From Alphaproteobacteria bacterium (GTDB lineage Bacteria; Myxococcota_A; UBA796; GCA-2862545): DNA of 64,000 bases. The stretch is from assembly GCA_020632925.1 (NCBI GenBank), contig JACKER010000025.1:50178-114177 (forward strand), in the 5' to 3' direction. The translations under genes and the position numbers were made by a program. Shown here piece by piece: positions 43,203 to 51,675 of the stretch (position 1 is the first letter of the stretch; each line of letters starts with the position of its first letter). Under the pieces are notes generated by a model. That model was given only the letters and a program-made list of their open reading frames with translations, ran no database searches and had not been told where the DNA came from.

Positions 43203-46200
43203 TCAGGGCGTGTGGCCGAAGAGCGTCACGAAGCCGCCCTCCGTGTTGGCCCCACGGCTGAGCTCGGGGATGCCGATCACCACGTCGGAGAGCCCGTCAC
43301 CGTCGATGTCGCCGGCCGACGCGACGGACGTCCCGAAGGCGGCGTCCGGGAAGGGGGAGACCCCGACCCAGGCGGGCTCCGACCGCAGGCCCTCCGCAGA
43401 CCCGAGGAAGAGCCGTGCCTCGCCATCGCGGGCGTGGGCCTTGGGCGCGCCCACGATCAAGTCGTCGTAGCCGTCGCCGTTCACGTCGCCCGCGCCCGCG
43501 AGCGCCTCTCCGAACCGTTGGGCCGGAGCCGGACCCACCAGCACGATGGCCCTGGCGAGGTCGGGGCCACGGAAGGAGCCGGGCACCACGGTGACCACCC
43601 CTCGGTCGTCGAGGGCGCCGTATGCGCCGATGGCGAGGTCGTCGTAGCCGTCGCCATCGAGGTCGCCAGCGGCGACCACCTCCCAGCCCACGTCGAGCGT
43701 CCAGGTCGGCTCGGAGGGCAGACCGGTGGCGGTGCCGCGGTACACCCCCACCCGGTCGCCCGACCTGTCGCCGACGACAACGTCGAGGAAGCCGTCCCCG
43801 TCGACGTCGCCAGCCCCCGTGGCCACGTCCACGCGACTGAGGTCGGGCTCGCCGTCCACCCTCCAGGAGGCGCTGTTGGCCAGGCCTCCAGGGCCTCCCC
43901 GGAACAGGGCCGCTCCGCTCGGCGTCCAGTCGGGGTTCAGGCCGCTCATGAACGTCACCAGGACGTCGTCGTATCCGTCCGCGTCGAGGTCGCCGGCCGG
44001 CGCCACCACGCCGGTCGCCGCGCCCGGCCAGGGGCTGAGGAGACGCCAGCTCCTCGCCGATGCGGGACCGGTCGGGCTCCCGAGGTAGAACGCAGCGACG
44101 ACGTCGATCGTCTGGAACGTGTTCGCGCCGACCAGGATGTCGTCGTAGCCGTCGCCATTCACGTCCCCCACACCGGCACAGTGCGTGCCGAACGCCGCTG
44201 CCGGGCCGTCTCCCTGGTCGGCCCAGATCCACGCGGGATCGATCCCCACGGATCGTCCCTGGTAGACGCGCGCCTCCCCGTCGTCGGCCGGGCCGGCGAT
44301 GGTGAGGCCGACGAGGACGTCGTCGTGGCCGTCCCCGTCGGTGTCACCCGCGCCAGCGACGCAGTCGCCCGCCCTCAGCAGGTTCCGCTGCCCCTCGACC
44401 AGCCGGTCCACCACGAGGACGGTGCCCTCGCAGGCGTTGCCGAGGCCGTCGTCGTCGGCGTCCAGCTGGAGGGGATCGAACACGGCGGGGCATCGGTCAC
44501 AGGCCGTCGGCACGCCGTCGCCGTCAGGATCGAGGCGGTCGTCGCCCGCGAGGCAGACGTCGACGGCATCGGACACGCCGTCGCCGTCGGTGTCCGCGCG
44601 CGCGGGGTGGAGAAACGGTCCGGTGTCCGCCTCGTCGCCGATCCCGTCGCCGTCGGTGTCGATGTCCGTCGGATCGGAGCCGAAGCGCGCCTCCTCGGCG
44701 TCGGTCAGGCCGTCCGCGTCGAAGTCCAGCCGGCTGGCGTCGAGCACGACCAGCTCCGACTTCGCCGAGCGTGTCCCGCCCGGGCCGCGCGCCACGACCA
44801 CCTGCACCGAGAGGGGGCCGTTCACGGGGATGGCAGGGGCCACGGTCACCAGATCCGCCACCCCCGCGGCGTTCGCCACGACGGAACCGAGCGTCGTCGC
44901 CGCCGGGCCGAGATCGAGGCACAGCCCGCCCCAGGCGGGATCACAGGGCCCTGGGGAGGTCGCACCCACCTGGAGCGCGATCTCCACGGTCTCGCCAGGG
45001 ATCAGGCCGCTCGCCCGGATACCCAGGGGACGTCCCGAGGACGCCACGGGCGAGACCTCGAGCAGAGGCTCGTCACATGCGTCGCCGACGCCATCGTCAT
45101 CGGTGTCGACCTGGTAGGGATCGGGAACGGTCCGACAGCGGTCCTGCAGGTCGTAGACGCCGTCACCATCGGCATCACTCATCGGCCCGCCGCGGTAGCC
45201 GAACACCGCGCCCTCGCCAGGCTCGGGGTTCGAGAAGTTGGGTGCCCCCACCGCGAGGTCGCCGAACCCATCGCCGTCCGTGTCTCCTGGGGCCATGTTC
45301 CGGCCGAGCCGGATGTCCGGCTGGTCGTGCTGGAGCGCTGGGCGCGGCTGGAGGCCGAGGGGGCTTCCGAGGAAGACCAGGACCTCTTCGTCTCCGCGTG
45401 AGCAGCTGGCGTCGCCGAACCCGTCGCCGTTGAGGTCCGCGGCCGACGTACACCAGATGCTGTCGGACGACGCGAAGGACCACGCGGGCGGGAGCAGGTC
45501 CATGGTGGGCCCGCCCTCCAGGAGGATGACGGTGTCGTCGGGGGAGGACACGAACAAGGCGCCGTCGCCATCCCCGTCCACGTCGCCCGCCGGATGGACC
45601 CACCCGAGGTCGAAACCCAGGTCGAACGCGGTCAGCTCGAGATCGGGCTGGGACGGGAACCCACCGGGTCGCCAGGCGTAGAACCGCAGCGACCCCTCCA
45701 GACCGCCTGCCTGCACGTCTCGATACGAGCCGACGACCAGATCCAGGCGACCGTTGCCGTCCATGTCCTGGAGGAACAGGTACGTGGCGAACGAGCTCGG
45801 GCCCGTCAGCGTCTGGTCGGGCGCGGCTCCGAGCCCGTTGGCGTCCCCGAGGAAGACGTGCAACCGATCTCGACCGGGGGCCCCCACGATCAGATCGTCG
45901 AACCCGTCGCCGTTCACGTCTGCGGCCGCGAGGGTCTCACCGAAGCTCGGGACGCCGGTGGCGCTCCACGACGGTGTGGGGAGGACGCCGGCCGCGGACC
46001 CCGGGTAGACGAACACGGTCGACGTGCCGTTCACGTAGGCGTTCACCGCGAGATCCTCGAAGCCGTCACCGTTCACGTCGGCACTGGCCAGCTCGTAGCC
46101 GAACCACGAACATCCCGGAGGCGCGACCAGGATCGTGGGTGCGGCGGAGATGCCGCCCGGTCCCCCGGGGTACACCCACACCTCCTGCGGCGCGAGTCCC

Positions 46201-46391
46201 ATGGCCGCCTGGACTGCCAGATCGTCGGTCCCGTTCCCGTCGAGGTCGGAGAAGGTGAAGGTCGCGCCGAGCTGAGCCCCCGCGACATCCGACTCGACCC
46301 TCCAGTCGGGGAGTGGCAACCGGGCGAGCTCGGACAGGGAGCTCTCCGCGAGGGGATCGACAGCACAAGAGACGAGGATCGCAGGCCACAT
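43203..46391 (-). CDS. FG-GAP/integrin-alpha-like repeat and TSP3 lipoprotein
   Basis: 1062 residues with lipoprotein signal ILVSCAV. About fifteen FG-GAP repeats (GDVNGDGYDDLIVGAP, GDLDGDGYDDLAIGAY and similar) form probably two seven-bladed beta-propellers with Ca-binding D-x-D-G-D-G-x-x-D loops. In the middle are thrombospondin type 3 repeats (GDGVYDLQDRCRTVPDP, GDGVSDAVDVCLAGDDRLD, ACDRCPAVFDPLQLD). A large extracellular adhesion or scaffold protein is likely. The ATG at 46391 gives the signal directly. Confidence 0.87.
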   Translation of the reverse strand: MWPAILVSCAVDPLAESSLSELARLPLPDWRVESDVAGAQLGATFTFSDLDGNGTDDLAVQAAMGLAPQEVWVYPGGPGGISAAPTILVAPPGCSWFGYELASADVNGDGFEDLAVNAYVNGTSTVFVYPGSAAGVLPTPSWSATGVPSFGETLAAADVNGDGFDDLIVGAPGRDRLHVFLGDANGLGAAPDQTLTGPSSFATYLFLQDMDGNGRLDLVVGSYRDVQAGGLEGSLRFYAWRPGGFPSQPDLELTAFDLGFDLGWVHPAGDVDGDGDGALFVSSPDDTVILLEGGPTMDLLPPAWSFASSDSIWCTSAADLNGDGFGDASCSRGDEEVLVFLGSPLGLQPRPALQHDQPDIRLGRNMAPGDTDGDGFGDLAVGAPNFSNPEPGEGAVFGYRGGPMSDADGDGVYDLQDRCRTVPDPYQVDTDDDGVGDACDEPLLEVSPVASSGRPLGIRASGLIPGETVEIALQVGATSPGPCDPAWGGLCLDLGPAATTLGSVVANAAGVADLVTVAPAIPVNGPLSVQVVVARGPGGTRSAKSELVVLDASRLDFDADGLTDAEEARFGSDPTDIDTDGDGIGDEADTGPFLHPARADTDGDGVSDAVDVCLAGDDRLDPDGDGVPTACDRCPAVFDPLQLDADDDGLGNACEGTVLVVDRLVEGQRNLLRAGDCVAGAGDTDGDGHDDVLVGLTIAGPADDGEARVYQGRSVGIDPAWIWADQGDGPAAAFGTHCAGVGDVNGDGYDDILVGANTFQTIDVVAAFYLGSPTGPASARSWRLLSPWPGAATGVVAPAGDLDADGYDDVLVTFMSGLNPDWTPSGAALFRGGPGGLANSASWRVDGEPDLSRVDVATGAGDVDGDGFLDVVVGDRSGDRVGVYRGTATGLPSEPTWTLDVGWEVVAAGDLDGDGYDDLAIGAYGALDDRGVVTVVPGSFRGPDLARAIVLVGPAPAQRFGEALAGAGDVNGDGYDDLIVGAPKAHARDGEARLFLGSAEGLRSEPAWVGVSPFPDAAFGTSVASAGDIDGDGLSDVVIGIPELSRGANTEGGFVTLFGHTP

Positions 46392-46450
46392 GTTTCGACT
46401 CCGAGGGGCAGGATGCCACACGGAACGACGGTCGGCCGATCTCCCCGTCG

Positions 46451-47656
46451 CTACCCGAGGCCCCGGATGAGCTGGACGGGGACCAGGTCGGTGGCGACGA
46501 AGTCGAACGAGCCGTAGGCGTCGAGCACGTCGGGTCCGAGGGTGTGGAGGACCCAGCGCCAATACGGAGCGAGCGGCGCGCCGGGGCGCCCGAGCCGCGT
46601 GCCGCGCTCCACGAAGCGCTTCACCTGGTCGTCCTGCTCGGGGGTCGACGTCGGCTCGAGCGGGGCGATCGGTGTCAGGCGGTGCGCGTACCAGGCGCCC
46701 CAGGCGGGGTCCGAGAGCGGGTCGTGGACCGGCGCCGGCAGCGCGGGGGACTGCCGCTCCCGCTCGGCGCGGGCGAGCTCCAGCGGAACCCGGTCGGCCG
46801 CTTGCCAGGGCAGCCCGAGCCCCCCGGCGGTGAGCGGCCAGTGCAGCCAGGTGTCGGGCAGGGCACCGGGCGTGCCGCCGAGGAAGCGCCGCTCGACCTC
46901 CGCCCGCACCATCGTCGCCATCGTGGCCCCGTCGCCGAGGCGCTCCAGGCGGGCCACCGCGTCCCCCACCGCGCGGAGGTGGTCCGGGCCGAGGTCCGCG
47001 GTGGGGGCGAGCCAGGTCTGGAGCCAGCGGAGCTGGTCGCGCCAGCAGGCCACGCGGTCGAGCAGCGACGCGTGCGCGAGGACCCGCTCCGACGTGAGCG
47101 CCGCGAACGCGTCCACCGCGGGCTCGTCGACCCGCCAGGCGCCGTCCGCACCGAGCGCCAGCAGCCCCCAGCGCACACCGCCCGCCGGCGCGTCCGGAGG
47201 CCGCTCGCCGCCCACGCAGACCGCTCCCGTCTTGCCCTCGTTCAGCGCGAGCCCGCCCTCCGCCACCACCGCGCGCAGCGACGCCCAGGCGGCGGAGAGA
47301 TCCTCGGCGCGGTCCGCCACGATCACGAGGTCATCGACGAGCCGCAGCACGCGCACGGGTGCCGCGGCGCGCACCTCGGCCACGACCAGCGTCAGGATCA
47401 GCGACTCCAGCGCGCGCGACAGCGTCAGGCCGAGGGGGAGCCCGCGGCGGGCGCGGGTCCCGTCCGGCAGCGGGGCCGCCAGCACCTCGCGGACCACCGC
47501 CACCAGCCGCGCGTCCAGCCCCAGCCAGGTGAGCAGCTCGGTCACCAGCGCGTGCGACACGGACGGGTAGAAGGCGGCGAGGTCCGTCTTCAGCACCCAC
47601 ACGGGGCGGTCGTGGGCGCGGGCCAGGTCGAGGTCGGCGCGGAGCCCCGCGAACAA
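46451..47656 (-). CDS. Reverse transcriptase, core part (second piece of a frameshifted gene)
   Basis: 401 codons holding the catalytic part of a reverse transcriptase: VWVLKTDLAAFYPSVSHALV (motif A, catalytic Asp), RRGLPLGLTLSRALESLILT (motif B), VRVLRLVDDLVIVADRAEDL (motif C, with LVDD in place of YxDD) and GLALNEGKTGAV (motif D). About 215 more helical residues follow, without known DNA-binding or endonuclease domains. The frame opens with a TTG by chance just after the frameshift at about 47659; its true N-terminus is in the next entry. Group II intron, retron or defence-type (UG) RT class cannot be told without a phylogeny. Confidence 0.85.
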   Translation of the reverse strand: MFAGLRADLDLARAHDRPVWVLKTDLAAFYPSVSHALVTELLTWLGLDARLVAVVREVLAAPLPDGTRARRGLPLGLTLSRALESLILTLVVAEVRAAAPVRVLRLVDDLVIVADRAEDLSAAWASLRAVVAEGGLALNEGKTGAVCVGGERPPDAPAGGVRWGLLALGADGAWRVDEPAVDAFAALTSERVLAHASLLDRVACWRDQLRWLQTWLAPTADLGPDHLRAVGDAVARLERLGDGATMATMVRAEVERRFLGGTPGALPDTWLHWPLTAGGLGLPWQAADRVPLELARAERERQSPALPAPVHDPLSDPAWGAWYAHRLTPIAPLEPTSTPEQDDQVKRFVERGTRLGRPGAPLAPYWRWVLHTLGPDVLDAYGSFDFVATDLVPVQLIRGLG

Positions 47657-48704
47657 CTGGCGCGTAGGCGTAGTCCGCGGTCGACGCCTCCACCGCCATC
47701 AGGCCGGCGCGCGCGCGCTCGACGGTCCCGGGCGCGCCGATGTCGTCCGGACCCAGCCACCCGAACACGTCGACCGTGGCATCGAGCATGCGCTGCTCGT
47801 TCTGCAGGATGACCGGCGGCGCGTTCAGCTCCTCGAGCCGCCGCAGCCGCAGCAGGCGCGTGAGCCGCCGCGTCCCGCTCACGGACGACACCGCGTCCTC
47901 CACCACGCGCCCGACCCCCTCGACGAGCGAGGCGGTCACGAGGTCGGTGCGCGGGCGCAGGCGGTAGCGGTTCCGCGTCCAGGTGGGCACGAGCGGGGTC
48001 GCGGGCCAGGTCCAGGTCGCGAGGCGGGTCCACGCGAGCTGCAGCGCCTGGCGGAGCTCGCGAGCGAGCGGGTTCTGCGTGCCGTCCGGGAGCATCTCGG
48101 TGGCGGCGGCGGCGTCTGCGCGCCCCTCCTCGTCGAGCAGCTCGCTCGTCGCCGGCGGCAGGTCGAGCACCGGCCAGCTGTCCATGGCGGCGCGCGTGAG
48201 GTCGGCGGTGCGCGCACGTGCGGCGTCCAGGGTGTCCGGGGCGATCCGTGCCTCGAGCCGTCGGATCCACGCCGAGGCGTCGGTGGTGGGGGGACGGGAC
48301 CAGGGCTCCACGAGAGCGGCGATCTGCTCCTCGCTCGGCGACGGGCGCGCTCGGTCGGGTTCCAGCCACTCGCCGAGGAGCCCCCCGAACACCGGGAGCA
48401 GATCCGCGCGCGCTCGACCCTGGGCGATGGCGCGATCGAGGCGCGCCCGGACGCGGGCCACCAGCGCGGGATCTCCGGAGCCCGCGGCCACGTCGAGGTT
48501 CGCCACCTCGGGGTGCGCGGGCCGCTCGCCCACCTTCAGGTCCGCCAGGCCGTGGGCGAGGACGCGTACGGCCTCCGCTTCCGGGAGTGCCGACGCCTCC
48601 GCCTCCAGCGCCGCGTACGCGTCCAGCAGCCGCTCGCGGGCCGCCTGGAGCTCGGAGACCTTCATCCGCGCCACGAACGAGCGGAGCCGCGCCGATCCAG
48701 CCAT
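47331..48704 (-). CDS. Reverse transcriptase, N-terminal part (first piece of a frameshifted gene)
   Basis: Real homologous sequence runs from about 48704 to 47659: a helical N-terminus (LQAARERLLDAYAALEAEASA), a region with DLLPVFGGLLGEWLEPDRA, and RT lead-in motifs (RLRPRTDLVTASLVEGVGRV, NAPPVILQNEQRMLDATVDV, VEASTADYAYA). At about 47659 the frame must move by one base to continue into LFAGLRADLDLARAHDRPV; the rest of this open frame, to 47331, is out-of-frame Pro/Arg-rich translation. Starts at 48704 and 48665 are both possible. The first 250 residues match no domain I recognise. Confidence 0.75.
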   Translation of the reverse strand: MAGSARLRSFVARMKVSELQAARERLLDAYAALEAEASALPEAEAVRVLAHGLADLKVGERPAHPEVANLDVAAGSGDPALVARVRARLDRAIAQGRARADLLPVFGGLLGEWLEPDRARPSPSEEQIAALVEPWSRPPTTDASAWIRRLEARIAPDTLDAARARTADLTRAAMDSWPVLDLPPATSELLDEEGRADAAAATEMLPDGTQNPLARELRQALQLAWTRLATWTWPATPLVPTWTRNRYRLRPRTDLVTASLVEGVGRVVEDAVSSVSGTRRLTRLLRLRRLEELNAPPVILQNEQRMLDATVDVFGWLGPDDIGAPGTVERARAGLMAVEASTADYAYAPVVRGAPRRPRPGPRPRPPRVGAEDGPRRLLPVRVARAGDRAAHLAGAGRAAGGGGPRGAGGPAAGRDPRPPRAPPRPDAVARAGVADPDAGRGRGARRGTRARAAARR

Positions 48705-48739
48705 CGTTGGACCCTCCGAGCGCCGTCCTACCACGACCC

Positions 48740-49330
48740 TCAGAGCGTGACGTCGATGTCGTAGACGCCGCCGTGGTCGTTGGTGGCGGTGCCGACGACG
48801 TGCGTGTCCCCCACGACCCGCTGGACGCCGCCGGAGCCGTCGTCCTCGATGGTCCCGTCGAGGGTCACCGCGATCGTGACCTCGCCCTCGAGGTCGCCGA
48901 CCATGCCGAACAGACCGTCGAAGCTGCCGCTGAGCGTGCCGTCGGGCATGCTCTTGAGCTGCAGGTCCACGCTCGCGGGGTCGATGGAGTCGTAGGTCAC
49001 GAACAGGTCGTCGTCGTCGGGATCGGAGGGGTCGAGATCCTCCACGTCGGCGTAGTCGTCGACGACCACGTCGAGCCGCAGCCCCTTGTTCGCGGAGGCG
49101 CCCTGGTCGGCCTGCCCGTCGACGGTCATCGTGCCGGACACGTCGCCGTCGTCGTGCTGGGTGTCGATGTTCGCGCTGCTGGCCTCGGAGAAGCCCTTCA
49201 GCCCGAGATCCATCGCGCGGGAGACCGCCTGATCGAGCCCCACGTAGGCGAGCTCGGCCTCCTCGTCGCTCGTCACGTGGCTCCCACCACAGCCCACCAG
49301 GCCCACCAGCAGCAGCGTCACGGTCCGCAT
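48740..49330 (-). CDS. Lipoprotein of unknown function
   Basis: 196 residues with a lipoprotein signal (LLVGLVGCGG, Cys at GC). The mature part is acidic and Asp-rich (DEEAELAYVGLDQAVSRAMD, DPSDPDDDDLFVTYD) with beta strands ending in HVVGTATNDHGGVYDIDV. No domain recognised. The ATG at 49330 is 5 bases after GGAGG; the GTG at 49336 is less likely. It lies 36 bases upstream of the reverse transcriptase gene on the same strand. Confidence 0.75.
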   Translation of the reverse strand: MRTVTLLLVGLVGCGGSHVTSDEEAELAYVGLDQAVSRAMDLGLKGFSEASSANIDTQHDDGDVSGTMTVDGQADQGASANKGLRLDVVVDDYADVEDLDPSDPDDDDLFVTYDSIDPASVDLQLKSMPDGTLSGSFDGLFGMVGDLEGEVTIAVTLDGTIEDDGSGGVQRVVGDTHVVGTATNDHGGVYDIDVTL

Positions 49331-49346
49331 CTCCACCTCCGCCCTC

Positions 49347-49352
49347 AGCCTA
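49347..49352 (-). promoter_or_regulatory. TAGGCT -10-like element for the lipoprotein gene
   Basis: On the minus strand TAGGCT lies 16 bases before the ATG at 49330, followed by GGAGG. This is the leadered version of the TANNNT promoter series. Confidence 0.35.
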
Positions 49353-49386
49353 TGGTGCGGGGCGGGCGGCGGCCTTTCAGGAGCCT

Positions 49387-49435
49387 TACGGGCTACGGGC
49401 TACAGGCTACGGGCTATGGGCTACGGGCCTCGGGT
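49387..49435 (+). repeat. Heptamer array TAC(G/A)GGC
   Basis: Six consecutive 7-bp units (TACGGGC, TACGGGC, TACAGGC, TACGGGC, TATGGGC, TACGGGC) and a degenerate seventh lie in the gap upstream of the lipoprotein gene. With the second array this 323-bp gap (49337-49659) contains no credible gene. Confidence 0.85.
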
Positions 49436-49604
49436 TCGGGCTTTGCGGCGACGCGCCGGTTCAGCTCGACACCGTCAGACGCTCCACCAGCCTGTCCGCG
49501 CTGCGGGAGGCTCGGCCGTCCCTGGTTCCGTCCACCGAGATGCGCTGCAGGAAACTGGACCTCGGTCTGAGAGGGCGGGAGTGCCCTGACAACACCGTCC
49601 CGGA

Positions 49605-49653
49605 GCCTACAGCCTACAGCCTGCAGCCTGTAGCCTGTAGCCTGTAGCCTCTG
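49605..49653 (-). repeat. Inverted heptamer array (TACAGGC on the minus strand)
   Basis: Seven 7-bp units on the plus strand (GCCTACA, GCCTACA, GCCTGCA, then GCCTGTA three times, then GCCTCTG) are the reverse complement of TACAGGC-type units of the first array. The two arrays face each other across about 169 bp, so the RNA or DNA could form a long imperfect stem. Confidence 0.85.
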
Positions 49654-49659
49654 GCTCTC

Positions 49660-51675
49660 CTACAGCAGCGCGGCGGCCAGCGCGCGTCCCACGGTCTGGT
49701 CCACCAGCGTGGCGCGGAGCCAGGCCTGCGCGAGGCCCTCGCGGGTCGTGCCGCTCGCGGCCTCGTCGGCGAGCGCGCTCAGCGCGTCGGCGGCGGTGCC
49801 CAGGTGGTGGGCGCGGAGCCAGCTCGCCTCGCGGTCGACGGTGGCGCGCACGTCGCCGGGGAGGGTCGCGCGGCCGCCGAGGGCCATCCGCTGCACGCGG
49901 CGACGAAGGGTGACCAGCGGGTCCTCGAGCCCCTCGTCGGGCAGCGCCAGCTCCTGCGCCACGGGGACGAGGTCCCCCTCCAGGTGCGCGTGCAGCAGCC
50001 GGTCGTGACCGAGGTTGCACCGACCGCCCCAGTCGTCCGGGAGCACCAGGCGGGGCGCGCCCTCGATGGGGTCGTCGGGGCCGACGGCGAGCAGCGACAC
50101 CGTGTGCCGGCGAGGCGCGGGGCGCGCGATCAGGCGGAGGGGGAGGCCCTCGGCACGCGCGAGCAGCCGCAGGTTCTCGAGGAAGGACAGCTCCGTGTGG
50201 TCGAGCGCGGGGAGCCCCCGCAGCGGCCGGCGCAGGCCCTCGACCCCGATGAGCAGCCCGTCGTCGTCGGCACCCAGCACCACCCCGCGGAGGAAGAGCA
50301 GGTCCCGCTGACCGCGGGCCGCCGCGCGGAGCTGGTCGAGCGCACCCTCCGCGAAGCGCCTGGCGGGGCCGTCGTCGGTCCAGGCCGAGGGGCCCGAGCG
50401 GACCGCCTTCACGCCCTTGCCCGACCCGAGCCGCCCGTCCTCCGACGCCGTCGCGTCCTGCACGAACAGCCCCTGCCGCGCGAGCTGTCGGTGGGGGAGG
50501 GTGGCGCCGCCGACGCTCGCAGGCGCCTGGTACGTGTCGCGTGCGCGGCCCGCGCCCGTGCCCTGCGTCGGCATCACGTCCGACACCGTCCAGATCCGGC
50601 CCTGCGCGTCGCACAACAGCGTCGCCGTTCCGCCGTACCCGGCGGCGGACACGATGGGCTCGGTGCACAGGCCGTAGAGCCGCAGCGTGCCCACGCCCGC
50701 GTAGCTGCGTCGGCCCGTGCCGATCGCCGAGCGCGGACCGCGGCCCTCGCCCAGCAGGTGGGCCACGAGCAGCAGCTCGCGCAGGTCCTCCGCGAGGTCC
50801 GTCAGCGTGAAGGCCGGGCGGCGGGCCTGCAGATCGCGGATCTGCGTGAGCACCCGGCGCCCCGCGCGCGCCATCCGGTGCAGCCCGACCGCGCGGCAGG
50901 AGTGGACCGCGCGCGACAGGTCCTCGCGGGCCGTCGTCCCCACGCCGTTCGCGCCCGCGGCGAGCACCGCCAGCGCCGCGCGCGTCATCGCCGCCACGAC
51001 CGCTCGCTGCCCGCCGTCGAGCGCCACCTGCTCCTCGGGCGGCGGCTCGGGCTCGGGGGCCGGCGCGCTGGGAGCGGCGGTGGGTGCGGTGGCCGCGGCG
51101 GCGCCGGGCTTCGCGATGGCGGTGGCGACCGCGAGCACGTGCAGGCAGCGCGGCGCGAGCAGGCAGGAGCAGGACAAGGCACCCGCGGTCACGGGCTCGG
51201 CCGCGACCTTCACGAGGTCTCCGCCGTCGGTCCGCACGACCCAGCCGTCCGCGCCCTGCTCCCAGGTCCAGGCGTCGGCGGGGTTCGGGTCCCCGAGGCG
51301 CTTCTTCACGCGCTCCGGCACGTTCGCCGACACCTCGTCCAGCAGGCCCTCGGCAGGTGCGGGGCGCGCGGGACCGGCCGGGACCTCGGGCTCGGGGGCG
51401 GCAGCCGCGGGGACGGGGAGGGAGGCCGCGACCGCGAGCACGTGGAAACACCGTGGGTTGAGCAGGCAGGAGCAGGTCAGCGCCTCGACCGACACGGGTG
51501 CGGGGCCCAGCGTCACGGTCTCGCCGGTGTCGGTGGTGACCGTGCCGCCCGCGTCCGACGTGGCCCAGGTCCAGCCGTCGGCCGGGTTCCCCTTGTCCAG
51601 GCGCGTGCGGACGCGCTCGGGCACGGCCTGTTGCACGGCCTCCAGCAGACCTTCGGCGGCGAGTGGGCGGCTCAC
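49660..51675 (-). CDS. Double SWIM zinc-finger protein
   Basis: 671 residues with two SWIM zinc fingers of the C-x-C...C-x-H type (TCSCLLNPRCFHVLAVA near residue 70 and SCSCLLAPRCLHVLAVA near 165), each after a similar 70-residue repeat that begins ERVRTRLDKGNPADGWTW and ERVKKRLGDPNPADAWTW. A Pro/Ala/Glu linker follows and then a 400-residue domain without a clear family. SWIM fingers bind DNA or protein; the second zinc-finger unit shows an internal duplication. It is coupled (4-base ATGA overlap) to the DUF5682-VWA gene. Operons of this kind in other bacteria contain a MoxR-type ATPase, which is not present here. Confidence 0.85.
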   Translation of the reverse strand: MSRPLAAEGLLEAVQQAVPERVRTRLDKGNPADGWTWATSDAGGTVTTDTGETVTLGPAPVSVEALTCSCLLNPRCFHVLAVAASLPVPAAAAPEPEVPAGPARPAPAEGLLDEVSANVPERVKKRLGDPNPADAWTWEQGADGWVVRTDGGDLVKVAAEPVTAGALSCSCLLAPRCLHVLAVATAIAKPGAAAATAPTAAPSAPAPEPEPPPEEQVALDGGQRAVVAAMTRAALAVLAAGANGVGTTAREDLSRAVHSCRAVGLHRMARAGRRVLTQIRDLQARRPAFTLTDLAEDLRELLLVAHLLGEGRGPRSAIGTGRRSYAGVGTLRLYGLCTEPIVSAAGYGGTATLLCDAQGRIWTVSDVMPTQGTGAGRARDTYQAPASVGGATLPHRQLARQGLFVQDATASEDGRLGSGKGVKAVRSGPSAWTDDGPARRFAEGALDQLRAAARGQRDLLFLRGVVLGADDDGLLIGVEGLRRPLRGLPALDHTELSFLENLRLLARAEGLPLRLIARPAPRRHTVSLLAVGPDDPIEGAPRLVLPDDWGGRCNLGHDRLLHAHLEGDLVPVAQELALPDEGLEDPLVTLRRRVQRMALGGRATLPGDVRATVDREASWLRAHHLGTAADALSALADEAASGTTREGLAQAWLRATLVDQTVGRALAAALL

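Noticed and set aside
47640..47680. Programmed ribosomal frameshift in the reverse transcriptase
   Set aside because: No slippery heptamer followed by a strong structure was seen; a single-base change in a CC pair explains it better.
49387..49653. Heptamer arrays as a CRISPR array
   Set aside because: Units are 7 bp with no spacers, unlike the 25-40 bp repeats and unique spacers of CRISPR; no cas genes were seen.
48705..49660. Retron msr/msd or DGR template next to the reverse transcriptase
   Set aside because: A lipoprotein gene lies directly upstream and no inverted pair flanking a structured RNA or a variable repeat pair was found. The heptamer arrays are on the far side of that gene.
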